Shown here: positions 19,362-26,580 of the stretch, in pieces
Position numbering within the stretch: the stretch's first letter is position 1
Layout: every line of letters begins with the position of its first letter
Assembly: GCF_014268805.2 (NCBI RefSeq)
Contig: NZ_JABWRF020000001.1
Span: forward strand, 62,001-126,000
DNA length: 64,000 bases
Source: Pseudomonas farsensis
Lineage (GTDB): Bacteria; Pseudomonadota; Gammaproteobacteria; Pseudomonadales; Pseudomonadaceae
Direction of reading: 5' to 3'
Made by a program: the position numbers and the translations under genes
Notes under the pieces: model-generated
The model's database searches: none
What the model was told of the DNA's origin: nothing
Seen by the model: the letters and a program-made list of their open reading frames with translations, nothing else

Positions 19362-20814
19362 TAAGCGCCACCTCCCAGCTATCGAGCGTGGTGCCCAGTG
19401 CCAGGTCGAGTTCGGCCTGGGCATTCAGGTAGCCGATCAAGGCATCGAGCTGCACGCTCTGGGCATCGCGCAGATCACCTTCAAAGCTGAGCACCTGAAA
19501 GTTGCTCGACCGCCCCAAGGCCAGTTTTTCCTGTTCGATTTCCAGCTTGCGCCGCGACAGCGCCAAAGCCCGCCCGGCAATTTCCAACTGCCGCCAGCGC
19601 ACCTCGGCTTCGCGCACGCCATCGGTCACCTGGCGTTGCAGTTGTTGCAGGCTCTCGGCCATGCGCTCCTGCTGGGTCGCCAGCGACACCTCGGCGCGCA
19701 CCAGTGCCTGGCGCCGGCTGAGGTCGCCAATGGGGATTTCCAGCTCCAGCCCGACGTATTGCTCCCAGTCGCGCTGGCTGCCGGGGCGCTCGCGGGCCTG
19801 GCTGGCACCGGCCAGCAACGACAGGTCCCAGCGCTGCTCATCGCGGGCCAGACGCACGCCGATGTGGGCCTGCTGCTCGGCAATCAGTTGCATGAGGTAC
19901 CCCGGTTGCAGAGCCTTGGCCTGCTGCAAGGCCTGCCCCACATCTACCTGCACGTGCTGCGCCTGCGGCCGCTCGGTAGCCAGCAATGGCGTAGCAAGGT
20001 CTAGCGCCAGGGCCTGCAACAACGCCAGGCGGCTGGCATGCAAGCGGTTGCGGCTGTCCTCCAGCGCCAGTTCCTGGCTGGCCACCTGCGCCTGGGCCTG
20101 GACGATATCGAAGGCCGGCATGCGCCCAGCGGCGATCAGCGAGCGGTTGACCTCCACCAGTTGGTTCGAGCGCTGCAAGGCATCGGTGGCGATACGCAAC
20201 TGCTCCTGGGCCCGCAACAGCTCGCGGTAAAGGCCGATGGTTTGGGTGATGGTCTGCGCCACGGTGTCTTTGAGCGCCAAGCGGTTGGCCTGCTCGCTCA
20301 GTTGCGCCTGCAACAACGGCGCGCCCGCTATCGCCGGGCCTGCGCCGCGCAGCAGCGGCTGGATGACCAGCAGGTTGGCGCCGTCGCGATAACGCGGCCC
20401 GGCGTCATCGGCACGGGTATGGCCATAGGCCCAGTCGAGGCTGAGCCGGGTGCCATAGGGGGTCAGCAGGCTGGCTGCCGGGGTGAGGTCGGCTTGTCGA
20501 TAACGGTCCTGGCGGTTGCGATTGCCCAGGTAGCGCGCCTTCAGCGCCAACTGCGGGGCGAAGCGGTCACCGGCCACGCGCAGCTCGAACTTCTGCGCAA
20601 TCCGCTCCAGGTACGCGCTGCGGATAGCGCGGTTGTCGCGCAGCGCCAAGGCCACCGCATCGGCCAGCGCCAGCTCGACCTGTGGCGCCTGTGCGGCGCG
20701 GTAGGCCCGTGCTGAAACCCCTGCCCCCTGGCTTGGCTGCGACGGCGCAAGGCTTTGCCCGGCCAGCAATGCAGGGCACACCAGCAGTAGCAGCAACCCC
20801 CGCAGCTCAGTCAT
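19354..20814 (-). CDS. TolC-like outer-membrane factor of the ABC exporter
   Basis: The 486-aa protein starts 'MTELRGLLLLLVCPALLAG' (signal peptide, no lipobox Cys). It has two OEP (PF02321) repeats of coiled-coil helices: 'VELALADAVALALRDNRAI' begins the first and 'QALQQAKALQPGYLMQLIAE' the second. It would form the trimeric channel across the outer membrane for the adjacent permease and adaptor. The start at 20814 overlaps the permease stop (ATGACTGA). The longer open frame upstream is the wrong frame inside the permease gene. Confidence 0.87.
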   Translation of the reverse strand: MTELRGLLLLLVCPALLAGQSLAPSQPSQGAGVSARAYRAAQAPQVELALADAVALALRDNRAIRSAYLERIAQKFELRVAGDRFAPQLALKARYLGNRNRQDRYRQADLTPAASLLTPYGTRLSLDWAYGHTRADDAGPRYRDGANLLVIQPLLRGAGPAIAGAPLLQAQLSEQANRLALKDTVAQTITQTIGLYRELLRAQEQLRIATDALQRSNQLVEVNRSLIAAGRMPAFDIVQAQAQVASQELALEDSRNRLHASRLALLQALALDLATPLLATERPQAQHVQVDVGQALQQAKALQPGYLMQLIAEQQAHIGVRLARDEQRWDLSLLAGASQARERPGSQRDWEQYVGLELEIPIGDLSRRQALVRAEVSLATQQERMAESLQQLQRQVTDGVREAEVRWRQLEIAGRALALSRRKLEIEQEKLALGRSSNFQVLSFEGDLRDAQSVQLDALIGYLNAQAELDLALGTTLDSWEVALND

Positions 20815-21994
20815 CACGCAACGCCACCACCGGTTGCAGACGCGCTGCCGCCAAGACCGGCTGCAACCCAAAAAACACGCCACTGGCCAACGCACTGCCC
20901 ACCCCTAGCGGTATCGACAGCGGGTCCAAATGCAACTGCCAACCACTAGCAGCGGTAAAGCCCCAGGCCGCCAGCACCCCGAGCAAAGCCCCCAGCAGCG
21001 CCCCAGCGGCGGCCAAAAGCAGCGCTTCGAGCAGGAACAACCAGGCGATATCGGCAGGCCGTGCGCCCAACGCCATACGCACGCCGATTTCGCGCCGGCG
21101 CTCGCTGACGTTCATCAGCATCACGTTCATCACCCCCACCCCGCCCACCAGCAAGGCGATCCCCCCCAGCCCGGCGAGCAGCCCGGTGAACAGCCGTGAC
21201 TGGCGCGCCATGCCATCGAGCAGTTGCTGCGCCAGCAACACCTCGACCTGCATGGCCGGCATCTGCACCTGCAAGAACAACTGCAGCACCGCAGCCGCCT
21301 CCGCCATGCGCGTGTCATCAGCCGCCAAGGCCAGCACCACGCTGATCTGGCTCGATGCCGACAGCCGCCGCAGGCCCGCCAGCGGCATCAGCACTGCATC
21401 ATCCACAGCCAGCGGCACCATAGGGTTGTAGCCACGCGGCGCCAGCACGCCCACCACCTCGAACAGGTAGCGCCCCAGTTGCACACGGTCACCGACCCCA
21501 GCCTGCAACTGGCTGGCAACCCCGGCCCCGAGCAGCACATGGGTACTGCCCGCATCCCGCGCAGCCAGCAAACGCCCGTGCTGCACCTGCAAGCCCAGCA
21601 CCTCGGCCAGCGCCGGCGTGCTGCCGGCCACCATGAGCGACTGGCTGGCAGCGCCGCGTCGGGCATCGGCCACGGTCATGGCCAATGGCGCCAACCCGCG
21701 CACGGCGCCTGGGGCCGCGGCAAAGCCGGTAGCCACCGGCGCACGGGCACCGCCGTCGGCAACAGGCATCAAGTTGGCGACCATCAGCTCGCTGCCCATG
21801 CCCTGAAACACCTGCCGCGCATGCTGCGCCGCGCTGTGCCCGACATCGAGCAGCGCCACCACCGCCGCGCAGCCCATGGCGATACCCAGCAACGCCAGCC
21901 ACGCCCGCCGCCCGAGCTGGTGCAAGCTAGCCAGGCTTTCGCCCAGGCGCATGCGCAGGCCTGGGCCATAGCGTTCAGGCTGCATGCCCATCAC
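20807..21994 (-). CDS. MacB/FtsX-type ABC permease (without fused ATPase)
   Basis: The 395-aa protein has the MacB membrane topology. There is one N-terminal span ('WLALLGIAMGCAAVVALLDV'), a periplasmic domain of about 220 residues ('SQSLMVAGSTPALAEVLGLQ' region), then three C-terminal spans ('LLAGLGGIALLVGGVGVMNV', 'EALLLAAAGALLGALLGVL', 'GVGSALASGVFFGLQPVLA'). The FtsX motif 'RRREIGVRMALGARP' is present. In E. coli MacB the ATPase is fused in front; here it is the separate upstream gene, with a 20-nt overlap at most. Start could also be the ATG at 21985. These mechanotransmission permeases push periplasmic substrates out through TolC rather than pumping across the inner membrane. Confidence 0.9.
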   Translation of the reverse strand: MMGMQPERYGPGLRMRLGESLASLHQLGRRAWLALLGIAMGCAAVVALLDVGHSAAQHARQVFQGMGSELMVANLMPVADGGARAPVATGFAAAPGAVRGLAPLAMTVADARRGAASQSLMVAGSTPALAEVLGLQVQHGRLLAARDAGSTHVLLGAGVASQLQAGVGDRVQLGRYLFEVVGVLAPRGYNPMVPLAVDDAVLMPLAGLRRLSASSQISVVLALAADDTRMAEAAAVLQLFLQVQMPAMQVEVLLAQQLLDGMARQSRLFTGLLAGLGGIALLVGGVGVMNVMLMNVSERRREIGVRMALGARPADIAWLFLLEALLLAAAGALLGALLGVLAAWGFTAASGWQLHLDPLSIPLGVGSALASGVFFGLQPVLAAARLQPVVALRDD

Positions 21995-22649
21995 TCACCC
22001 GCCCATCGCTGACCTGAATGCAGCGCTGCATGTGCCTGGCCATCTGCGGGTCGTGGGTCACCATCACCAAGGTCAACCGGCGCTCGTGGTTGAGCGCCAG
22101 CAGCAGTTGCAGGATGTCATCGGCGGTGCTGCGGTCCAGGTTGCCGGTAGGTTCGTCGGCCAGCAGCAAACGCGGCTCGGTCACCAGCGCCCGAGCGATG
22201 GCCACGCGCTGACGCTGGCCGCCGGACAACTGCGCCGGGTAATGGCGCGCCCGCGCTTGCAGGCCGACCGCAGCCAACTGCCCTTGCGCAACACGCCGCG
22301 CCGCATGCAGGCCGACGCCGCGGTAGCTCAAGGGCAGCGCCACATTGTCCAGCGCCGACAGGCGCGGCAACAGGTTGTAGCTCTGGAACACGAAACCCAA
22401 CGCCCGGTTGCGCATGATCGCCCGCTGCGCGGCACTGGCGTGGGTCATGTCCTGGCCGTCGAGCAGCAGTTGGCCCGTGCAAGGCTGGTCGAGCAGGCCG
22501 ATCAGGTTCAGCAGCGTGCTCTTGCCCGACCCCGACGGGCCGACGATGGCGCAGGTCTGCCCGCAAGGGATGGCCAGCGAGACGGCATGCAGAATGGTCT
22601 GCTCGCCGTGGCGCCGGGTGATGTCTGTCAACCTGATGATGTCCGGCAT
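21975..22649 (-). CDS. LolD/MacB-type ABC ATPase of the exporter
   Basis: The 224-aa ATPase has Walker A 'GPSGSGKST' near residue 38, Q-loop '[11 protein letters not shown]', signature '[15 protein letters not shown]', Walker B '[12 protein letters not shown]' and switch His in 'VTHDPQ'. This is the subclass that works with FtsX-fold permeases. Its start codon overlaps the stop of the upstream paralog gene by one base (TGATG), so its translation is coupled to that of the unknown protein. A diverged duplicate of its first ~20 codons survives at 24257-24358. Confidence 0.93.
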   Translation of the reverse strand: MPDIIRLTDITRRHGEQTILHAVSLAIPCGQTCAIVGPSGSGKSTLLNLIGLLDQPCTGQLLLDGQDMTHASAAQRAIMRNRALGFVFQSYNLLPRLSALDNVALPLSYRGVGLHAARRVAQGQLAAVGLQARARHYPAQLSGGQRQRVAIARALVTEPRLLLADEPTGNLDRSTADDILQLLLALNHERRLTLVMVTHDPQMARHMQRCIQVSDGRVSDGHAA

Positions 22650-23428
22650 CAGTCGGGGGTCTTGCCCAGGTTGGCGTCGGGCTTGCCGGTGCGGTCGGGT
22701 TCAACCTCCTCTTCGGCGTGCCCCCAGTTGTTGGCGAGCATGTCGAGCAGTGAGGTATTGAATTCGGGCCAGTCGATTTCAAAGTCGGCGCCCTGAATAC
22801 TTGAATTGATTTTGTAACTGCCGATGAGCTTTGCCTCCTCGATAGGAGGGAGAGACTGGTAATAAGCCAGAATCTCGCGCTGCCCATTGTCAATCCGACC
22901 GGTGAGCTGGCGCTCGGCATCAAGTTTCTGGCAGATATCCCGAGTCCATTGGCATTCCCGCATGTTGATTTCCTTCCATGCGGCGTGACGTTCGTTGACC
23001 GTAAAGACATCGGCTTGGTCGTAGACGATGGCGCTCAACTCTTCCCGGCCCAATGCCTTGAAAGGGTTATCACCTTTACCATTAACGAATGCGGTTGCCT
23101 GTTTGGCTCTTTCGAGCAAACTCGGGTCGTTCGTGTCAGGCACAAATTCGTCATAAGATTGTTTGCTGAAGTAATAACTTTGCCCGGCAATTTTTTCCCA
23201 AAGGGCCCCTGCAAGCGCCCCCAGTTCCTTGCGCGTCAGCGAGGCGTCGCGGGCTGCGGCCCTATCAACTGCAGCACTGAGTTGTTTAGCTAAAGATGAA
23301 AGCTCTGGTTCTTGCGGCGCAGGCAATGCCACCGACTCGGTGCTAGGGGTTGGGGCGTTTTCAGGAGAACGTCTGACGCTCGCGGCAGACGGCGGCGTAT
23401 CGATATGGCCAGATCGAATAGATTCCAT
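22649..23428 (-). CDS. Unrecognised protein, exporter-linked paralog 1
   Basis: 259 aa, family not recognised. There is no signal peptide or membrane span. Residues 1-45 are rich in Pro, Ser and Glu and look disordered ('RRSPENAPTPSTESVALPAP'). A helical, charged core follows with 'SSLAKQLSAAVDRAAARD', 'FSKQSYDEFVPDTNDPSLL', 'FVNGKGDNPFKALGREEL' and 'DVFTVNERHAAWKE'. The C-terminal block is 'EIDWPEFNTSLLDMLANNWG' plus an acidic tail. The stop overlaps the start of the ABC ATPase (TGATG), which ties its expression to the exporter. It is almost identical to paralog 3 over the first ~175 residues but diverges from it over the last third. Possible roles are substrate, partner or regulator of the exporter; none is shown by sequence. 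Confidence 0.85.
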   Translation of the reverse strand: MESIRSGHIDTPPSAASVRRSPENAPTPSTESVALPAPQEPELSSLAKQLSAAVDRAAARDASLTRKELGALAGALWEKIAGQSYYFSKQSYDEFVPDTNDPSLLERAKQATAFVNGKGDNPFKALGREELSAIVYDQADVFTVNERHAAWKEINMRECQWTRDICQKLDAERQLTGRIDNGQREILAYYQSLPPIEEAKLIGSYKINSSIQGADFEIDWPEFNTSLLDMLANNWGHAEEEVEPDRTGKPDANLGKTPD

Positions 23429-23473
23429 TGCACACTCGTTTTCTAGAAGGGATAACTTAACTGCGCGTCGCCT

Positions 23474-24241
23474 TTAACAAGGGTTATCTATCTTGCGCAG
23501 CACCCGGTCGGGTTCAACCTCCTCTTCGGCGTGCCCCCAGTTGTTGGCGAGCAGGTCGAGCAGTGAGGTGTTGAATTCTGGCCAGTCGATTTCGGCCCCG
23601 CTGAGTTGCATCCTGAGGTTGACGTCGTAATTACCCAGGATCTGCGCTTCCTCTATGGGAGGAAGAGCGTGCAAGTAATCAAGAATTTCGCCAACTCCCT
23701 GATCAATGCCTCCCGTGCGCTGGCGTTCGGCATGGAGTTTCTGAGTTACAGCCTGAGTCCATTTTCCGTGCCGGTCGGCTAGCTCGATTAACGCGGCACG
23801 ACGCTCATTCACGGTGAATTCACCGCCTTCGTCGTAGGTAATAAAGCTCAATTGTTCATGGGAAAGGCCCGAGAACGGATTGCTGCCTTTACCGTTGGCA
23901 AAGTCAGTAGCCTGCTCGGCGCGTAGCAGAAGCTCGGGGTCGTCCGTTGACGGCCGGTAACCGTCATGAGCAGACTTTGACAATAAATAGCTACCACCAG
24001 AAAGTCGCTCAAGAATATCTTTAGCCAACGTCGCTAGTTGATCACGCGACAATATCCGATCACGCTCTGCTGCGCGCTCCGCAGCCGCTTGAATTTGTTT
24101 AGCCAAACTTGATAGTTGCTCGCGTGGCTGCTCGCTCCGCTCGTTTTCAACGATGCCAACTTCAGTGCCTTGCGATGTTCCTGCATTAGCAGAGACTATC
24201 GAGGCCTTCCTGAAACCACCACCGTGTATACCTTCTATCAT
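23474..24241 (-). CDS. Unrecognised protein, exporter-linked paralog 2 (divergent N-terminus)
   Basis: The 255-aa protein belongs to the same family as paralogs 1 and 3. The start is the ATG at 24241, because GGAGGA lies four bases ahead; a GTG 12 nt upstream is in frame but has no site. Residues 1-50 are unlike the others ('MIEGIHGGGFRKASIV'). The core is related but diverged ('SSLAKQIQAAAERAAERD', 'FANGKGSNPFSGLSHEQL', 'GEFTVNERRAALIE'). From 'ERQRTGGID' to 'EEEVEPD' the protein is essentially identical to paralog 3. This pattern suggests recombination or gene conversion at the 3' end. No signal peptide. It ends 45 nt before paralog 1. Confidence 0.83.
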   Translation of the reverse strand: MIEGIHGGGFRKASIVSANAGTSQGTEVGIVENERSEQPREQLSSLAKQIQAAAERAAERDRILSRDQLATLAKDILERLSGGSYLLSKSAHDGYRPSTDDPELLLRAEQATDFANGKGSNPFSGLSHEQLSFITYDEGGEFTVNERRAALIELADRHGKWTQAVTQKLHAERQRTGGIDQGVGEILDYLHALPPIEEAQILGNYDVNLRMQLSGAEIDWPEFNTSLLDLLANNWGHAEEEVEPDRVLRKIDNPC

Positions 24242-24256
24242 TAGTTCCTCCACTTC

Positions 24257-24358
24257 TCACTCAGCTTCCTTCGCCAAATGAATAACGTTGCGCGCTGGCA
24301 GAATGGTCTGCTCCCCGTGGCGACGGGTGATGTCTATGAACCTGATGGTGTCCGGCAT
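24257..24358 (-). pseudogene. Relic of the 5' end of the ABC ATPase gene
   Basis: A 33-codon open frame begins '[20 protein letters not shown]', matching the first 20 residues of the intact ATPase at 22649 with three substitutions, and then runs into unrelated codons and a stop. At DNA level 24298-24359 matches 22589-22650 with 5 differences in 62 bases. The TGATG junction with the upstream paralog gene is preserved. It is a scar left by tandem duplication of a unit containing a paralog and the start of the ATPase gene. It might still be translated as a 33-aa peptide. Confidence 0.88.
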
Positions 24359-25137
24359 CAGTCGAGAGTCTTGCCCTGGTTGGCGTCGGGCTCGCCGGTA
24401 GGGTCGGGTTCAACCTCCTCTTCGGCGTGCCCCCAGTTGTTGGCGAGCAGGTCGAGCAGTGAGGTGTTGAATTCGGGCCAGTCGATTTCGGCCCCGCTGA
24501 GTTGCATCCTGAGGTTGACGTCGTAATTACCCAGGATCTGCGCTTCCTCTATGGGAGGAAGAGCGTGCAAGTAATCAAGAATTTCGCCAATTCCCCGATC
24601 AATGCCTCCCGTGCGCTGGCGTTCGGCATCCATTTTCTGTGTCATCTGCAGAGTCCATTCACTGTCCCGCTTATTGACCTCCTTCCATGCGGCATGACGC
24701 TCGTTAACCGTAAACACATCGGCTTGGTCGTAGACAATGGCACTCAACTCTTCACGGCCCAACGACTTGAACGGATTTTCACCTTTCCCATTAACGAATG
24801 CCGTCGCCTGTTTAGCTCTTTCGAGCAAACTTGGGTCGTCGGTGTCGGGCACAAAATCGTCATGCGACTGCTTGCTGAAGTAATAACTCTGCCCGGCGAT
24901 TTTTTCCCAAAGGGACTCTCCAAGCGCCCCCAACTCCTTGCGTGTAAGCGAGGCGTCGCGGGCTGCGGCCCTATCAACTGCAGCACTAAGTTGTTTAGCT
25001 AAAGATGAAAGCTCTGGTTCTTGCGGCGCAGGCAATGCCACCGGCTCGGTGCTAGGGGTTGTGGCGTTTTCAGGGGAGCGTCTGACGCTCGTCGCAGAAG
25101 GGTAAGTATCAATTCGGCCAGCTCGGATAGATTCCAT
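24358..25137 (-). CDS. Unrecognised protein, exporter-linked paralog 3 (operon-first)
   Basis: 259 aa, same unknown family. It has the Pro/Ser-rich N-terminus 'SVRRSPENATTPSTEPVALP', the core motifs 'FSKQSHDDFVPDTDDPSLL', 'FVNGKGENPFKSLGREEL' and 'VFTVNERHAAWKEVN', and the C-terminal 'WPEFNTSLLDLLANNWGHAE'. The upstream 'CGAGTGTGCA' immediately before the ATG is shared with paralog 1, so the translation initiation region was duplicated too. It is probably the first gene of the seven-gene cluster running down to 18132. The stop overlaps the ATPase relic start, copying the junction seen at 22649. Function unknown. Confidence 0.85.
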   Translation of the reverse strand: MESIRAGRIDTYPSATSVRRSPENATTPSTEPVALPAPQEPELSSLAKQLSAAVDRAAARDASLTRKELGALGESLWEKIAGQSYYFSKQSHDDFVPDTDDPSLLERAKQATAFVNGKGENPFKSLGREELSAIVYDQADVFTVNERHAAWKEVNKRDSEWTLQMTQKMDAERQRTGGIDRGIGEILDYLHALPPIEEAQILGNYDVNLRMQLSGAEIDWPEFNTSLLDLLANNWGHAEEEVEPDPTGEPDANQGKTLD

Positions 25138-25237
25138 TGCACACTCGATTTATTGGGGGATGGCTTAAGTGCACTTCGCAGCAGAGAGGTATTCTGCTGC
25201 GAAGCGCAGGCTCAACTTGCATCAGTCGGCAGAGTGC

Positions 25238-25681
25238 TTACTTCATGGTGAACTCAACCGCCCACGAGTAATCGGCGTTCATTCGAGTGATGGTGGCTGT
25301 GCAGGTTGCGCCCCCACTAGGCGTCGCGGTCTTGGTCCACTGGGGTTGAGTAATACCTCCCGGCAGTACCCGCATCTGGTAGATCGTTCCGAACGCGCAG
25401 GTTTTACTGCCCATCGTGTAGCGCACCTGCGCGCTATTGACGTCGGGACTGATGACCCGTTGAACATCGAAGTTAGTAAAACTTCCAGAATCAACCTTTT
25501 GCAGCGGCGGAGGGCTGGCGATCTGGAAAGTGCTGCTCTCGTTCGATGTCACGATCTTGAGCACGGCGGTCTGCGTCCCCACGTTCTTGAACGTCACATT
25601 GACTTTGGGCCCCGCCTCAGCCAGCCCGGTTGCCAGCAACGCAAACGCCGCAACCACGCCACTCATCTTTGTTTTTTTCAT
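25238..25681 (-). CDS. Small Sec-secreted protein of unknown function
   Basis: The 147-aa protein has a clear signal peptide ('MKKTKMSGVVAAFALLATGL', cleavage near AEA-GP). A mature domain of about 124 residues follows, predicted mostly beta from its alternating pattern ('KVNVTFKNVGTQTAVLKIV', 'QVRYTMGSKTCAFGTIYQM', 'ATCTATITRMNADYSWAVEF'). Exactly two Cys are present in the mature part, fitting one disulfide. The 'TFKNVGTQTAVLKI' segment resembles Ig-like/aegerolysin-type beta sandwiches only loosely, and I do not recognise the family. It lies about 100 nt upstream of paralog 3 on the same strand and could be part of the same island or operon. Confidence 0.75.
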   Translation of the reverse strand: MKKTKMSGVVAAFALLATGLAEAGPKVNVTFKNVGTQTAVLKIVTSNESSTFQIASPPPLQKVDSGSFTNFDVQRVISPDVNSAQVRYTMGSKTCAFGTIYQMRVLPGGITQPQWTKTATPSGGATCTATITRMNADYSWAVEFTMK

Positions 25682-25895
25682 TTTTGTAACTCACGCTTTC
25701 CATGTCCATGAATGAAGCGGCCGGGCTTATGACCCGAACTCCCACGTCGTTCCCTCGATCGTGCGAAGCTCACCCGAGCACCCCATGGGATCGGCACATG
25801 CCGAGACCCGGTTATTGCCTGTGCGCCCAACACGGGTGCAAGACCTGCTCATTAACGCACTGGCGCAACTACTTTAGCCAATTTCTTGGCGTCAA

Positions 25896-25918
25896 AAAAT
25901 AAACATTACGTTTATTTT
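25896..25918. repeat. AT-rich perfect palindrome in the island/alginate spacer
   Basis: 'AAAATAAAC' (25896-25904) and 'GTTTATTTT' (25910-25918) form a 9-bp perfect inverted repeat with a five-base centre. It stands out in a GC-rich genome and lies about 215 nt upstream of the small secreted protein gene on its promoter side. The 'AAAC...GTTT' core is reminiscent of TetR/PsrA-type operators but the spacing does not match that consensus exactly. Confidence 0.5.
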
Positions 25919-26112
25919 CGGGGTGCGCCATCAGATCGTTCGTACAAAAATTGACGATTTCTGAAAAATTTTTTTACATGATGGCAATCCACTACCCCGC
26001 CTCGTTTTGACCCTTTACAGCCGGGGACAAAACCGTGCCGTGCTATCAAAGTGAAAGTATCGAAGGCTGAATAAATATTTAGAAATCTTTCATCTGAGCT
26101 GAATCGGGTCAG

Positions 26113-26140
26113 GAACTTCTTCTACGACCAATCGCTCATA
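26113..26140 (+). promoter_or_regulatory. Predicted AlgU (sigma-22) promoter of the alginate operon
   Basis: 'GAACTT' at 26113-26118 and 'TCATA' at 26136-26140, 17 nt apart, match the extracytoplasmic AlgU consensus GAACTT-N16/17-TCtgA. The predicted start, near 26147, leaves a leader of about 430 nt before algD, similar to the long leader known in P. aeruginosa. A weak AlgR-like box ('TCGTTCGTA', 25936-25944, 7 of 9 to CCGTTCGTC) lies about 200 nt upstream. Confidence 0.7.
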
Positions 26141-26146
26141 GCACCC

Positions 26147-26580
26147 GTAACGAGTTTCAAGCGTGCAACGTGAGAGATGACTTACAGATGACAACCGGCG
26201 GGCATCCACTGCCCGTAACGGAAACTAAGGCAGGCGTAACGGGAAACCCCGAATGGCCTGCCTGCGAAGCAGAGAGGCGTTCCTACTAATCGTCCTAGTG
26301 GTTGATTTCAAAAGGTTTTTTCCAATTGAAAGAACAAGCACAGCAGCGCGCAAAGTTCGAGCTGCAATAAAGACGGCTGCATTTCAGGGCACGCCTTTCA
26401 ATAACGGCCTTTGACTGCCAACTTTGAGTGCATAACGTTTTGCGCTCCGGATTTATTCATGTCTGCGCTCGGTGAAGTGTGCATTCGCCATGGCACCGTG
26501 CGCCCGAAAACTGCTGGTTAATCTACCCGGTCGGCTCTTGCGAGCAAGGGCTGGCGAGATAAACACACGAGGTGAATGCG
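26147..26580 (+). other. Long algD leader region
   Basis: About 430 nt between the predicted AlgU start site and algD, with no supportable open frame. It contains an inverted pair around 26229-26270 ('GGCAGGC' with 'GCCTGCC') and several AT-rich tracts. In P. aeruginosa the corresponding leader binds regulators; nothing specific can be claimed here beyond its length and the ribosome site GAGGTG at 26567-26572. Confidence 0.45.

Noticed and set aside
22649-25137. Paralogs considered as type III secretion effectors because of Ser/Pro-rich N-termini
   Set aside because: Acidic residues occur in the first 12 positions, no chaperone gene or T3SS is in view, and the exporter linkage is a better context.
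25702-25902. 66-codon plus-strand open frame in the spacer before algD
   Set aside because: No ribosome site, no recognisable domain, and it overlaps the promoter side of the secreted-protein gene; not reported as a gene.
25905-25909. PsrA-type operator centred in the AT-rich palindrome
   Set aside because: The half-sites resemble AAAC/GTTT but the spacing and flanks do not fit the PsrA consensus, so no regulator is named.
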